From assembly GCF_001190785.1 (NCBI RefSeq), contig NZ_LGSS01000017.1, forward strand, positions 1 to 60,455: a DNA stretch of 60,455 nucleotides, given 5' to 3'. Below are positions 8,214-16,476 of this stretch, one piece after another. Every line of letters begins with the position of its first letter. Within the stretch, counting starts at the first letter, position 1. The translations under genes and the position numbers were made by a program. Source of the DNA: Gottschalkia purinilytica. GTDB taxonomy: Bacteria; Bacillota; Clostridia; Tissierellales; Gottschalkiaceae. The notes under the pieces were generated by a model. The model did not search any database and was not told the origin of the DNA. It was given only the letters and a program-made list of their open reading frames with translations.

Positions 8214-8771
8214 ATGATTTCAGCAGGTGATTTTAGAAAAGGACTAACAATTGAAATTGACGGAGACGTTTATCAAGTACTTGATTTTCAACATGTAAAA
8301 CCTGGTAAAGGAGCAGCTTTTGTAAGAGCAAAAATAAAGAATATTATGAATGGTGGTATAAAAGAGAATACTTTTAATCCAAGTGATAAGTTCCCGAAAG
8401 CTCATATAGAAACTAAAGAAATGCAATATCTATATAATGATGGAGAACTTTATTACTTTATGGATACAGAAACATATGAGCAAATTCCATTAGATCATGA
8501 GCAAGTGGAGGAAGCAATTAAATATATAAAAGATAATGATACAGCTGTTGTTAGATTTTATCAAGGAAAAGCATTCGAAGTCCAAGCTCCAAACTTCGTT
8601 GAATTATTAGTAACTCATACAGAGCCAGGAGTAAAAGGAGATACTGCTACAGGAGCTACTAAACCAGCCACAGTGGAAACAGGCGCAGTTGTACTAGTAC
8701 CTTTATTCATAAATATAAATGATAAGATTAAAATAGATACAAGAACTAATGAGTATTTGTCAAGAGTTTAG
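8214..8771 (+). CDS. efp: Translation elongation factor P
   Basis: 185 residues, full length for EF-P. N-terminal KOW-like domain with [17 protein letters not shown]; Lys32 in the GKG loop is the position that carries the modification in Firmicutes. Two OB domains follow, ending with [19 protein letters not shown] rescues ribosomes stalled at polyproline. It begins at ATG behind CAGGAGG. The 200 AT-rich bases before it must hold its promoter, but I cannot pin one down. Confidence 0.97.
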   Translation: MISAGDFRKGLTIEIDGDVYQVLDFQHVKPGKGAAFVRAKIKNIMNGGIKENTFNPSDKFPKAHIETKEMQYLYNDGELYYFMDTETYEQIPLDHEQVEEAIKYIKDNDTAVVRFYQGKAFEVQAPNFVELLVTHTEPGVKGDTATGATKPATVETGAVVLVPLFININDKIKIDTRTNEYLSRV

Positions 8772-8776
8772 GCAAT

Positions 8777-8794
8777 ACTATACAAGAGTATAGT
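8777..8794 (+). terminator. Small hairpin after efp, possible attenuator
   Basis: ACTATAC (8777-8783) pairs with GTATAGT (8788-8794), with only two T after it. It is weak as a terminator and more likely lets partial read-through into the next gene, whose ribosome site lies just behind. Confidence 0.35.
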
Positions 8795-8816
8795 TTAATC
8801 TAAGGAGGTTACTAAT

Positions 8817-9206
8817 TTGGAATTTTTAAGAGAAAGGATTTCTTATCTTAGAGGATTAGCAGAAGGTTTAGAAATCGAAGAGAGTAGTAGGGAAGGTAAA
8901 TTACTTCTACATATAATAGATACTCTAGATGATTTTGCTGATGCTATAATAGAAAATAATGAGAATCAAGAAGACTTAGAAGATTATGTAGAATGTATAG
9001 ATGAAGACTTAACAGATTTAGAAGATGAAATATACGTAGATTTAGATGATGAATTCGAAGACTATGACTATGAGGATGATGACGATATAGAATATGTGGA
9101 TGTAGAATGTCCTCATTGTAGTGAGACTATATATTTAGATAGAGAACTATTGGATGATGAAACTATTTGTCCAAATTGTAAAGAAAATATGATTAAAGAT
9201 ATATAG
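8817..9206 (+). CDS. CD1247-type acidic protein with C-terminal zinc ribbon
   Basis: 129 residues from TTG 8817 behind AAGGAGG. The N-terminal half (MEFLRERISYLRGLAEGLEI, then a DTLDDFADAI helix) matches the clostridial family named after C. difficile CD1247. A very acidic linker follows (residues about 75-97, mostly Asp/Glu). The C-terminal zinc ribbon has CPHC (about 101-104) and CPNC (about 119-122). The function is unknown; the ribbon and helix suggest a protein or nucleic acid adaptor. It lies between efp and spoIIIAA and has its own terminator. Confidence 0.8.
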   Translation: MEFLRERISYLRGLAEGLEIEESSREGKLLLHIIDTLDDFADAIIENNENQEDLEDYVECIDEDLTDLEDEIYVDLDDEFEDYDYEDDDDIEYVDVECPHCSETIYLDRELLDDETICPNCKENMIKDI

Positions 9207-9232
9207 TTTATACAAATTAATAACAATTGTGA

Positions 9233-9268
9233 AATAAGCCTAAAAAATATAGGCTTATTTTTATTTTT
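9233..9268 (+). terminator. Intrinsic terminator before the spoIIIA operon
   Basis: AATAAGCCTA (9233-9242) pairs with TAGGCTTATT (9250-9259), followed by a T-rich tail. It separates the efp transcript from spoIIIA. Confidence 0.85.
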
Positions 9269-9270
9269 TG

Positions 9271-9299
9271 GTAATAATATCGAAATCTTGTCATATCTA
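9271..9299 (+). promoter_or_regulatory. Candidate SigE promoter of spoIIIA
   Basis: GTAATAAT (9271-9278) and CATATCTA (9292-9299) are 13 bases apart. They resemble the SigE elements GTMATATT and CATACANT, with a less good match at the second. The position, 25 bases before the spoIIIAA start region and just after a terminator, fits known mother-cell control of this operon. Inferred from pattern only. Confidence 0.5.
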
Positions 9300-9323
9300 T
9301 ATATAGAGAAAGGAGGACATGTT

Positions 9324-10385
9324 ATGGTTCTAAGTATGAATAAGAATTTTATAAAAAAAGATAGCTTAGAAACTCTTAGCTTTAATGGATTTAGTTTAGT
9401 AATACAATATATAGATTTAGAGTTAAAAGAATTACTAGAAAAAATACCATCTGATATATCACAAAGAATAGAAGAAATTAGACTAAGAGTAAATAGACCT
9501 TTAATGATATATTTTGAAGGAAAGGACTATTTTTTAAGTAAAAATGGACAGTTATTATATCCTCATAGTTCTGACCTTAGATCAGATGAGTATTTTTTGA
9601 TTGAGCCTATACATATAATCAATACCTTTCAAGTAATGAGTAATTATTCTGTTTATTCTATAGAAAATGAACTTAAGAGGGGTTTTATAACTATAAAAGG
9701 TGGACATAGAATAGGTATTGCAGGAAGAATGGTATATGGTGAAAATAATATAGAAACTATGAAAGATATTTCTTCAATTAATATTAGGATAGCAAGACAA
9801 AAATTAGGAGTGTCAAATAAATTTATGAAATATATTTTAAAAGATAGAAACACAATATATCACACATTAATAGTCTCGCCGCCACAATGTGGTAAGACTA
9901 CTATTTTAAGAGATCTAATAAGAAATATAAGTAATGGATATAGTGAATATAATTTTTCAGGACTTAAAGTAGGAGTGATAGATGAAAGGTCTGAGATAGC
10001 AAACATGTATAATGGACAACCGCAAAATGATATTGGAGTTAGAACGGACGTTTTAGATGGTTGTAATAAATATGATGGATTAACTATGCTTATAAGGTCT
10101 ATGTCTCCTAATGTAATAGCTACAGATGAAGTTGGAGATTTATTAGATATAAAAGCAATACATGAAGCAATAAAGGCAGGAGTTAAGGTTATAGCTACAG
10201 TGCATGGACAAGATATAGAGGATATAAAAACTAGACCTAATTTAAAAAATATAATTAAAGAAAATATATTTGAAAGAATAATTATTCTAGACAATTCTAA
10301 AGGTATAGGAACTGTTAAAGATATAATTGATGGGAAATCGTATGAAAGTATATTAAAGAAAGAGGGATTACATGCTTCTAGTTAA
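9324..10385 (+). CDS. spoIIIAA: Stage III sporulation ATPase SpoIIIAA
   Basis: 353 residues from ATG 9324, seven bases after AGGAGG; a longer frame begins at 9288 but lacks a ribosome site. Walker A is SPPQCGKTT at about residues 185-193; a Walker B-like VGVIDERSEI follows at about 219, and then the VIATDEVG stretch at about 268. It belongs to the secretion-ATPase superfamily (GspE/PilT relatives) and powers the SpoIIIA-SpoIIQ channel between mother cell and forespore. It acts on the mother-cell side. It is the first gene of eight, overlapping spoIIIAB by 14 bases. Confidence 0.95.
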   Translation: MVLSMNKNFIKKDSLETLSFNGFSLVIQYIDLELKELLEKIPSDISQRIEEIRLRVNRPLMIYFEGKDYFLSKNGQLLYPHSSDLRSDEYFLIEPIHIINTFQVMSNYSVYSIENELKRGFITIKGGHRIGIAGRMVYGENNIETMKDISSINIRIARQKLGVSNKFMKYILKDRNTIYHTLIVSPPQCGKTTILRDLIRNISNGYSEYNFSGLKVGVIDERSEIANMYNGQPQNDIGVRTDVLDGCNKYDGLTMLIRSMSPNVIATDEVGDLLDIKAIHEAIKAGVKVIATVHGQDIEDIKTRPNLKNIIKENIFERIIILDNSKGIGTVKDIIDGKSYESILKKEGLHASS

Positions 10386-10896
10386 AATAATAGGATGCCT
10401 ATTGACATTGTCATCATGTAGTTTACTAGGGTTTAATTATAGTAAAAGATATGCAAATAGATTAAATAATTTAGTATTTATTCAAAACTGTATTCAGTTA
10501 TTAGAAACAGAAATAATATATTCAGCTAATCCTATACCAGAAGCTTTAGAAAATACATATAAAAAGGGAAATAAAAAAGTATCATTTATTTTTAAAGATA
10601 TAAAAGATCATTTAATTTCTAATAAAAATATAAGTTTGTATGAAAGTTTCAAATATAATTTTTATTTATCTAAGGATAAATTATATTTAGAAGAAGAAGA
10701 TATAGAAATGATGTTACTATTTGGTAGAAATTTAGGTCTTTCAGATAGAATGGATCAACAAAAACATTTTAAATCTATATTAATGAACTTAAAAACACAA
10801 CAAGATGATGCTGAAGATAAAAAGAATAGAAATGCTAAAATGTACAAAAATTTAGGGGTGTTACTTGGACTGGCTTTAGTATTAATTTTATATTAG
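10372..10896 (+). CDS. spoIIIAB: Stage III sporulation protein SpoIIIAB
   Basis: 174 residues: an N-terminal helix with GFNYSKRYANR, a cytoplasmic four-helix region resembling GspF/type II secretion proteins, and a C-terminal membrane anchor (LGVLLGLALVLILY). Length and the SDRMDQQKHF segment are typical. It is a component of the SpoIIIA channel and overlaps spoIIIAA. Confidence 0.9.
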   Translation: MLLVKIIGCLLTLSSCSLLGFNYSKRYANRLNNLVFIQNCIQLLETEIIYSANPIPEALENTYKKGNKKVSFIFKDIKDHLISNKNISLYESFKYNFYLSKDKLYLEEEDIEMMLLFGRNLGLSDRMDQQKHFKSILMNLKTQQDDAEDKKNRNAKMYKNLGVLLGLALVLILY

Positions 10897-10909
10897 AAGG
10901 GAGATTTAA

Positions 10910-11110
10910 ATGATGAGTGTTGATTTAATATTTAAAATTGCAGGAATAGGAATTGTTGTTGGAATATTACATACTGTATTGGCTAAGATCGGAAAAGAAG
11001 AGTATGCATATATAGCGACATTAGCAGGAGTAGTTATTGTTTTAACTATGGTCATAGATATAATAAGTAAGCTATTTGACAATATAAAATCTGTATTCAG
11101 ACTTAACTAA
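10910..11110 (+). CDS. spoIIIAC: Stage III sporulation protein SpoIIIAC
   Basis: 66 residues with two membrane helices: residues 5-25, then KIGKEEYAYIATLAG leading into the second. It has the normal size and sequence pattern of SpoIIIAC. GGGAG stands before tandem ATG codons at 10910 and 10913. It is a membrane part of the feeding-tube channel. Confidence 0.93.
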   Translation: MMSVDLIFKIAGIGIVVGILHTVLAKIGKEEYAYIATLAGVVIVLTMVIDIISKLFDNIKSVFRLN

Positions 11111-11125
11111 GTAGGAAGTGATAAT

Positions 11126-11512
11126 ATGGATGTAATTAAAATCGTAGGTATTGGAATAGTAGCGACTATACTATCAGTTATTTTAAAGCAACAAAAACCG
11201 GAATATGCCTTACAGTTAAGTTTGGTAACGGGATTAATAATTTTTTCATTCGTAATATCTCAACTTAGTTATGTAATTGATATATTAGAAAGCTTAGCTA
11301 AAAAGGTAAATTTAGACTTTTTATATTTCCCTATAATACTTAAAGTTATAGGGATATCATATATAGCTGAATTTGGAGCTCAGATATCAAGAGACGCTGG
11401 AGAAGGTGCTATTGCTTCTAAGATAGAGCTTGGAGCTAAAGTTATAATTATGGTTTTAGCAGTTCCAATATTGATGTCATTACTAGATATAGTTATAAAA
11501 ATAATACCTTAA
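11126..11512 (+). CDS. spoIIIAD: Stage III sporulation protein SpoIIIAD
   Basis: 128 residues, three to four membrane helices, with the conserved KVIGISYIAEFGAQISRDAG stretch (about residues 73-92) and EGAIASKIELGAK that are hallmarks of SpoIIIAD. Its N-terminal half is homologous to SpoIIIAC. Preceded by GGAAG; tightly packed in the operon. Confidence 0.94.
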   Translation: MDVIKIVGIGIVATILSVILKQQKPEYALQLSLVTGLIIFSFVISQLSYVIDILESLAKKVNLDFLYFPIILKVIGISYIAEFGAQISRDAGEGAIASKIELGAKVIIMVLAVPILMSLLDIVIKIIP

Positions 11513-11527
11513 AGGTAGGGAGAGAAT

Positions 11528-12715
11528 ATGCTAAAGAAAATATCTATTATTTTAATGACAATATTTATTATATCTATACCATCATGTGTTCTAGCAAATA
11601 AGGAAGAAGATAAGTCTATAAGTATAGATAGTCTTATAAAATCTCAAATAGAGAAACTAGATATAGGAGAATTAGAGGAAGTAATAGATGAGATAAATAA
11701 GAATACTAATGAGTTTTTACCTAAAATAAATTTAAAAGAATATCTAACATCAATGATTAAAGGTAAAGAAGTACTAGGATGGGATGAAATAGCAAAGGGA
11801 ATGATTAAAACTTTATTTAAAGAGGTTATTGCTAACTGGAGTATTTTAAGTAAAGTTCTTTTCCTCAGTATTATTTGCTCTATTTTAACTAGTCTACAAG
11901 GAGCTTTTGAAAATGAAACAATTAGTGAATTAGCTTTTTATGTATGTTATTTAATATTAATATCCTTATCGATAAAAAGCTTTATTATAGCCATAGATAT
12001 AGCAAAAGATGCCATATCTAATATGGTTATTTTAATGCAAGCACTACTTCCAGTTTTAATAACATTACTTTTAGCAGTAGGGGCATTTACTACATCAACG
12101 CTATTTCAACCAATAGTATTAGGAAGTGTAAGTGTAGTAGGAACTTTAATGAAAGATATAATATTACCACTGATACTGTTTAGTACAATAATAGGGATAG
12201 TTAGCAAAATATCATCGAAAATTCAAATTACTAAGCTTTCTGGATTAATAAGGCAAATATCTCTTTATATAATAGGGATATCTATAACATTATTTATGGG
12301 AATCATGTCTATACGAGGAGCTATAGCGCCTAAAATGGATGGACTTACTATAAAAACAGCAAAGTTTGCTGTAGATAAGTTTGTACCAATAGTAGGTAAA
12401 TTTTTATCTGATACTATGGAAACTGTAGTTGGATGTTCTACGATAATAAAAAACGGTGTAGGTATAATTGGGATGATTGGATTATTTTTGATAAGTATAA
12501 TTCCTATAATAAAAATGATCTCTTTAATTTTCGTATATAAGTTTACAACTGTAGTTATAGAACCAATAGCAAATCCTAGAATAGTAGAATCATTAACAGA
12601 AATAAGTAAAGCTTTGACTTTAGTGTTAGCAGTAATAGCTATAGTAACTGTAATGTTTTTTATAACAGTGACTATAATAATAGGGGCTGGAAACACTACT
12701 GCAATGTTTAGGTAG
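11528..12715 (+). CDS. spoIIIAE: Stage III sporulation protein SpoIIIAE
   Basis: 395 residues. It has an N-terminal signal-like helix (residues 1-23), an extracellular domain of about 75 residues, then about seven membrane helices, including the conserved ISIRGAIAPKMDGLT-type loop (GIMSIRGAIAPKMDG). It is the largest membrane protein of the SpoIIIA channel. Long open frames antisense to it are by-products of its hydrophobic codons. Confidence 0.94.
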   Translation: MLKKISIILMTIFIISIPSCVLANKEEDKSISIDSLIKSQIEKLDIGELEEVIDEINKNTNEFLPKINLKEYLTSMIKGKEVLGWDEIAKGMIKTLFKEVIANWSILSKVLFLSIICSILTSLQGAFENETISELAFYVCYLILISLSIKSFIIAIDIAKDAISNMVILMQALLPVLITLLLAVGAFTTSTLFQPIVLGSVSVVGTLMKDIILPLILFSTIIGIVSKISSKIQITKLSGLIRQISLYIIGISITLFMGIMSIRGAIAPKMDGLTIKTAKFAVDKFVPIVGKFLSDTMETVVGCSTIIKNGVGIIGMIGLFLISIIPIIKMISLIFVYKFTTVVIEPIANPRIVESLTEISKALTLVLAVIAIVTVMFFITVTIIIGAGNTTAMFR

Positions 12716-12727
12716 GTGATGACAATA

Positions 12728-13375
12728 ATGATAGATTTTTTAAAAGATTGGATAATAGATATAGTTTCATTAATAATTATAATTACTTTTTTGGAAATAA
12801 TACTTCCAAATGGAAATATGAGAAAATACATAAAGACAGTCATAGGCTTACTTATAATAATAATTCTAATAACACCACTTACCAAAGTGTTTAATAAAAA
12901 TATAGATATAGAAAGAGAAATTTTTTTAAATATAGATAAATATAAATCATATAGAACGGAAGAAAATCAAAAGTTCAAGGAAAGCCAGAATGAACAGGTA
13001 ATGAATATATATAAGGAAAGAATAATAAATGAATTAAAAGAACTAGTTTTAAGAGAGACAGGATACAATGTTATAGCAGCGTCAGTTCAAGTTACTGAAG
13101 ATGAAAATAAAGAGGAATATGGAAGCATAAATAGATTGGAATTAACTATTTCTAAAAAAAATCAAAAAATGAGTAATAAAATTGGAGATACAAAAATAAA
13201 TATAAATAAAGTTAATAATATTACAATAAAAACAAGTACAAGCAATGAGAAAAAACTAGCTTCTACTGACACTAGTTCTGACGTAGTTGCAAATGTACGT
13301 GAAGTAATATCGAATTATTATGGTATATCACAAGACAAAATTTTAATTCACTTGGAAAAAGATAAAAATAGTTAG
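12728..13375 (+). CDS. spoIIIAF: Stage III sporulation protein SpoIIIAF
   Basis: 215 residues from ATG 12728, nine bases after AGGTG; the family normally begins MI-FL--W, which matches this start rather than GTG 12716 or ATG 12719. Two membrane helices (about residues 8-27 and 36-56) contain LEIILPNGNMRKY. A soluble ring-building domain of the SpoIIIAF/FliF type follows, ending in ISNYYGISQDKI. It is part of the mother-cell side of the channel. Confidence 0.9.
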   Translation: MIDFLKDWIIDIVSLIIIITFLEIILPNGNMRKYIKTVIGLLIIIILITPLTKVFNKNIDIEREIFLNIDKYKSYRTEENQKFKESQNEQVMNIYKERIINELKELVLRETGYNVIAASVQVTEDENKEEYGSINRLELTISKKNQKMSNKIGDTKININKVNNITIKTSTSNEKKLASTDTSSDVVANVREVISNYYGISQDKILIHLEKDKNS

Positions 13376-13385
13376 GGGGAAAAGT

Positions 13386-13997
13386 ATGATAGAAAAGATT
13401 AAACAATTATTAGCTAAGAATAATTCCAAAAAATTTTTTTTTAATCTTATAATAGCACTATGTATAGGAATATTATTAATAATAGTATCAGATACCTTTT
13501 TGACAAAAGAAAATAAAAAAGAATCTAAAAGCATAAGTAATGAAATAGGAAAAAATAATACAAATATAAAAGAAAACGATTTAATACAAGATTATGCTAG
13601 TAGTTTAGAAAATAAACTAGAAACTATATTACAAGAAATGAATGGAGTAGAAAATGTAAAAGTTATGATTACTTTAGAAGATACTGCTGAAAGAGTACCA
13701 ATATTCAACACAACTAAAAAGAATGAAAAAACTAATGAAAATGACGGGCAAGGAGGTGCTAGGGAAGTCTTTAGAGAAGATGTAAGTCAAGAAGTAGTAA
13801 CTACTGAAGGGGATTCTTTAATGGTAATTAAAGAAGTAAAGCCAAAAGTTAAAGGAGTAATAGTTGTTGCTAATGGAGCTGAAAATATAGTAGTTAAAGA
13901 AAAGTTATATTCAGCGGTAAAAACCGTTCTTGGAATATCAGGGAGTAAGGTTGAAGTATATTCAAGTAAAAAAGGGGGCATTTCAGATGAAAATTAA
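13386..13997 (+). CDS. spoIIIAG: Stage III sporulation protein SpoIIIAG
   Basis: 203 residues with a membrane helix at about 18-36, a polar linker, and a ring-building motif domain (YASSLENKLETILQEMNGVE, then VKVMITLEDTAERVP and GVIVVANGAENIVVKEKL). SpoIIIAG forms the large ring in the intermembrane space. AGGGGGA precedes ATG 13386. Its end overlaps the spoIIIAH start. Confidence 0.93.
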   Translation: MIEKIKQLLAKNNSKKFFFNLIIALCIGILLIIVSDTFLTKENKKESKSISNEIGKNNTNIKENDLIQDYASSLENKLETILQEMNGVENVKVMITLEDTAERVPIFNTTKKNEKTNENDGQGGAREVFREDVSQEVVTTEGDSLMVIKEVKPKVKGVIVVANGAENIVVKEKLYSAVKTVLGISGSKVEVYSSKKGGISDEN

Positions 13998-14673
13998 AAA
14001 ATTATTTCACAGAAAAGAGGTATTAATGACAGCACTAGTATTTTTATTAGTTGTTGTTGGATATTTAAATTATCATTTAACACAAAGATCCTTATTAAAC
14101 TCTTCTACTAATGAATATAAGAACTATGAAGAGGAAGAACTAAAAAAAGCTAATAAAAGTTTAAATGGAAAAGTAGAAGAAACAGTATCAGAAAATGTAA
14201 ATAAGTCAAAACTACAAGATATGGAAGTAGTTGATAGTAAACAAAATAAAGATATATCAAGTATTAAAAAGGATGTAAATGAAAATATTGAAACTACTAT
14301 AAGTAAAGAAGAGAGTATGAAAAATCAAAATTATTTTGTAGAACATAGACTATCTAGAGATAAGTTAAGGGCTGAACTTATAGACAGGTTAAATGTAATA
14401 GTAGGTGATGATAAAACTACATCAGAAGTTAGAGCAAATGCTCAAAAAGAAATTGTTAGTATTGGTAAAATAGCAGAAACAGAACTATATATAGAAGGAC
14501 TTATCAAAGGAAAAGGATTTGAAGATGCTTTAGTATTTTTAAAAGAAGATAGTGCTAGAATAGTAGTAGATGTAAAAGAACTAACAGAACAAGATGTTGC
14601 AAAGATTCTTGAAATAGTTAAAACTGAAACTAAACTGGAACCAAATAATATTAAAATTATGAAAAAGATTTAG
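13987..14673 (+). CDS. spoIIIAH: Stage III sporulation protein SpoIIIAH
   Basis: 228 residues from ATG 13987, inside the spoIIIAG end, with GGGGG about nine bases before. Membrane helix about residues 14-32, a charged linker, then the YscJ/FliF-like domain with SRDKLRAELIDRLN (about 118-131), GKGFEDALVFL and DVAKILEIVK. It forms the ring that binds SpoIIQ from the forespore. The frame is open upstream to 13930, but that part has no start signal. Confidence 0.93.
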   Translation: MKIKKLFHRKEVLMTALVFLLVVVGYLNYHLTQRSLLNSSTNEYKNYEEEELKKANKSLNGKVEETVSENVNKSKLQDMEVVDSKQNKDISSIKKDVNENIETTISKEESMKNQNYFVEHRLSRDKLRAELIDRLNVIVGDDKTTSEVRANAQKEIVSIGKIAETELYIEGLIKGKGFEDALVFLKEDSARIVVDVKELTEQDVAKILEIVKTETKLEPNNIKIMKKI

Positions 14674-14679
14674 TAATGT

Positions 14680-14708
14680 TTGTAAAAATACATATGTTCT
14701 GATATAAT
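14680..14708 (+). promoter_or_regulatory. SigA-type promoter with extended -10 for the asp23 operon
   Basis: TTGTAA (14680-14685), a 17-base spacer, and TATAAT (14703-14708) preceded by TGA, giving an extended -10. It lies right after spoIIIAH and 40 bases before the asp23 start, so the vegetative envelope genes need not depend on sporulation transcription. Confidence 0.75.
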
Positions 14709-14745
14709 AACTCTATAAGATAAAGGTAAACTGGAGGTGAATGGC

Positions 14746-15156
14746 TTGTCTAATTCTGAAAAAAACAATGAGATTATGGACTATGGTCAAATAAAGATAG
14801 CGGATGAAGTAGTGGGAATTATTGCAGGTTTAGCTGCTACAGAGGTAAAAGGTGTGGCTGGTATGAGTAGCGGACTAGCCGGTGGAATAGCAGAAATGTT
14901 AGGTAGAAAAAATCTATCTAAGGGAGTAAAAGTAGAAGTAGGAGAGAGAGAAGCTGCTATTGATTTATACATAATAGTAGAATATGGTGTTAAAATCCCT
15001 GAAGTAGCTTGGGAGATACAAGAAAGTGTAAAGAGCGCTGTAGAAACTATGACTGGTTTAAATGTTATAGAAGTCAATATAAATATCCAAGGTGTTAATA
15101 TAGAAAAAGAGAACAAAGAAGAAGTTCAAGTCCCACAAACAACTAGAGTAAAATAA
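14746..15156 (+). CDS. asp23: Asp23/Gls24 family envelope stress protein
   Basis: 136 residues from TTG 14746, eight bases after GGAGG; GTG 14737 is too near that site. The family pattern is clear: YGQIKIADEVVGIIAGLAA, EVKGVAGMS, then AAIDLYIIVEYGVKIPEVAW and VNINIQGV. Asp23-type proteins gather at the membrane through AmaP, encoded next. A stem-loop separates the two genes. Confidence 0.93.
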   Translation: MSNSEKNNEIMDYGQIKIADEVVGIIAGLAATEVKGVAGMSSGLAGGIAEMLGRKNLSKGVKVEVGEREAAIDLYIIVEYGVKIPEVAWEIQESVKSAVETMTGLNVIEVNINIQGVNIEKENKEEVQVPQTTRVK

Positions 15157-15165
15157 TTTAAAAAA

Positions 15166-15191
15166 AACCCTCTGATATTTTTCAGAGGGTT
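15166..15191 (+). terminator. Hairpin between asp23 and amaP
   Basis: AACCCTCTGA (15166-15175) pairs with TCAGAGGGTT (15182-15191). The T tract after it is poor (AATTAGAA), so it likely attenuates or protects the asp23 mRNA end rather than fully terminating. Confidence 0.55.
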
Positions 15192-15217
15192 AATTAGAAT
15201 ACAAAGGAGGATATGAG

Positions 15218-15757
15218 TTGAAAATTATTGACAGAATGATATTAACTTTATATACTTTTTGTCTAGCTATAATATCTGTAATATTTATCTTAATACCTTT
15301 TAATGTGGTAGAGGAGTTATCTCCTAATAAAATTAAAACGTATGTTAGTATAATGACAGGAAATTATTTATATTCTTTAATTGGTATAGTATTTTTATTG
15401 GTTAGTCTAAAACTTCTATTTTCAGGTGTAAGGAAAGGTGATAAAAGTAAGCATATTATGACTGTAATGAATTTTGGTGAGCTTAGAATTTCTTCACAAG
15501 CCATAGAAGGATTAGCTCATAATGTTATTTCTAAAATAATAGGAATTAGAGAATGTAAGATAGATGTTTTTTTTAATAACAATTCGATATCAATAATCAT
15601 AAAAGGTCAAGTTACTCCAGATGTGAATATTCCAGAAGTTACGGCTGAGATTCAAAGTAAAGTAAAAGAACATGTAGAACAGAGTACAGGATTAGAAGTT
15701 GGTAATGTTAATCTAGAAGTTGTAAGTATTACAACAGCTATGAAAGTAGTAAAATAA
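15218..15757 (+). CDS. amaP: Alkaline shock response membrane anchor protein AmaP
   Basis: 179 residues from TTG 15218 behind AAAGGAGG. Two membrane helices (about residues 8-28 and 49-68) are followed by an Asp23-like domain: GELRISSQAIEGLAHNVI, GI.ECKIDVFFNN and IPEVTAEIQSKVKEHVEQSTG. This is the standard AmaP layout, anchoring Asp23 at the membrane. Placed between asp23 and a DUF2273 gene, as in many Firmicutes. Confidence 0.9.
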   Translation: MKIIDRMILTLYTFCLAIISVIFILIPFNVVEELSPNKIKTYVSIMTGNYLYSLIGIVFLLVSLKLLFSGVRKGDKSKHIMTVMNFGELRISSQAIEGLAHNVISKIIGIRECKIDVFFNNNSISIIIKGQVTPDVNIPEVTAEIQSKVKEHVEQSTGLEVGNVNLEVVSITTAMKVVK

Positions 15758-15776
15758 AAAATAGAGGGTGTCAAGT

Positions 15777-16004
15777 TTGATAAAAGAAAGAGTAATAAGT
15801 ATATTAGAAAATCATCGAGGGAAAGTTATATGTAGCTTGATAGGATTTATTTTAGCTGTTATTATACTATTAGTCGGATTTTTCAAAACTTTATTTATAA
15901 TAGCCTGTGTACTAGTTGGTTACTACTTTGGGAGTAAAATAGATAATGAAGAAAATATAAGTGATATACTTGATAAAATATTACCTCCTGGAAATTTTAA
16001 ATAG
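15777..16004 (+). CDS. DUF2273 small membrane protein
   Basis: 75 residues from TTG 15777, eight bases after AGAGGG (GTG 15768 overlaps that site). Two membrane helices surround GFFKTLF, ending in GYYFGSKID, the DUF2273 hallmark. The family sits beside asp23/amaP in Firmicutes and is assumed to be part of the same envelope complex. Confidence 0.88.
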   Translation: MIKERVISILENHRGKVICSLIGFILAVIILLVGFFKTLFIIACVLVGYYFGSKIDNEENISDILDKILPPGNFK

Positions 16005-16062
16005 TACATATTAATATTAAAATTAACAAAAAATAATACTAAAGAATATTAGGAGGACTAAC

Positions 16063-16476
16063 ATGGGAAGAAAAATAGCAAGAGAATCAGCAATGAAATT
16101 ATTATTTCAAATGGAAATGAATAAAGAATTTTCTCAAGAAGCTATGAATACCTTTTACGAAGTTAACGACTTTAAAGAAGATGAGAAAAATTATATACAA
16201 AATACTGTTACGGGTATTGTAAAAAATATAGAAAAACTAGATGACCTCGTAGAAAAGTTTTCACAAGGATGGAAATCAAATAGAATTGCTAAGGTAGATT
16301 TATCAATATTGAGAATAGCAATGTATGAAATAATGTTTATAGAGGATATTCCTGTAGAAGTATCAATTAACGAAGCTATAGATATAGCTAAGAAATATAG
16401 TACAAATGAGTCTAGCAAATTTATTAATGGAGTTTTAGGAGGGTTTGTTAGAAATTGGGATGATAAAAGTGAATAA
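16063..16476 (+). CDS. nusB: Transcription antitermination factor NusB
   Basis: 137 residues, the usual length. All-helical RNA-binding protein with RESAMKLLFQMEMN at the start, the core LSILRIAMYEIMFIEDIPVEVSINEAIDIAKKYS, and FINGVLGGFVR at the end. It binds boxA RNA with NusE (S10) for rRNA antitermination. ATG 16063 follows TTAGGAGG. It overlaps the next gene. Confidence 0.96.
   Translation: MGRKIARESAMKLLFQMEMNKEFSQEAMNTFYEVNDFKEDEKNYIQNTVTGIVKNIEKLDDLVEKFSQGWKSNRIAKVDLSILRIAMYEIMFIEDIPVEVSINEAIDIAKKYSTNESSKFINGVLGGFVRNWDDKSE

Noticed and set aside
12265-12885. 206-residue open frame antisense to spoIIIAE
   Set aside because: Isoleucine-rich reverse reading of a membrane protein gene; no ribosome site.
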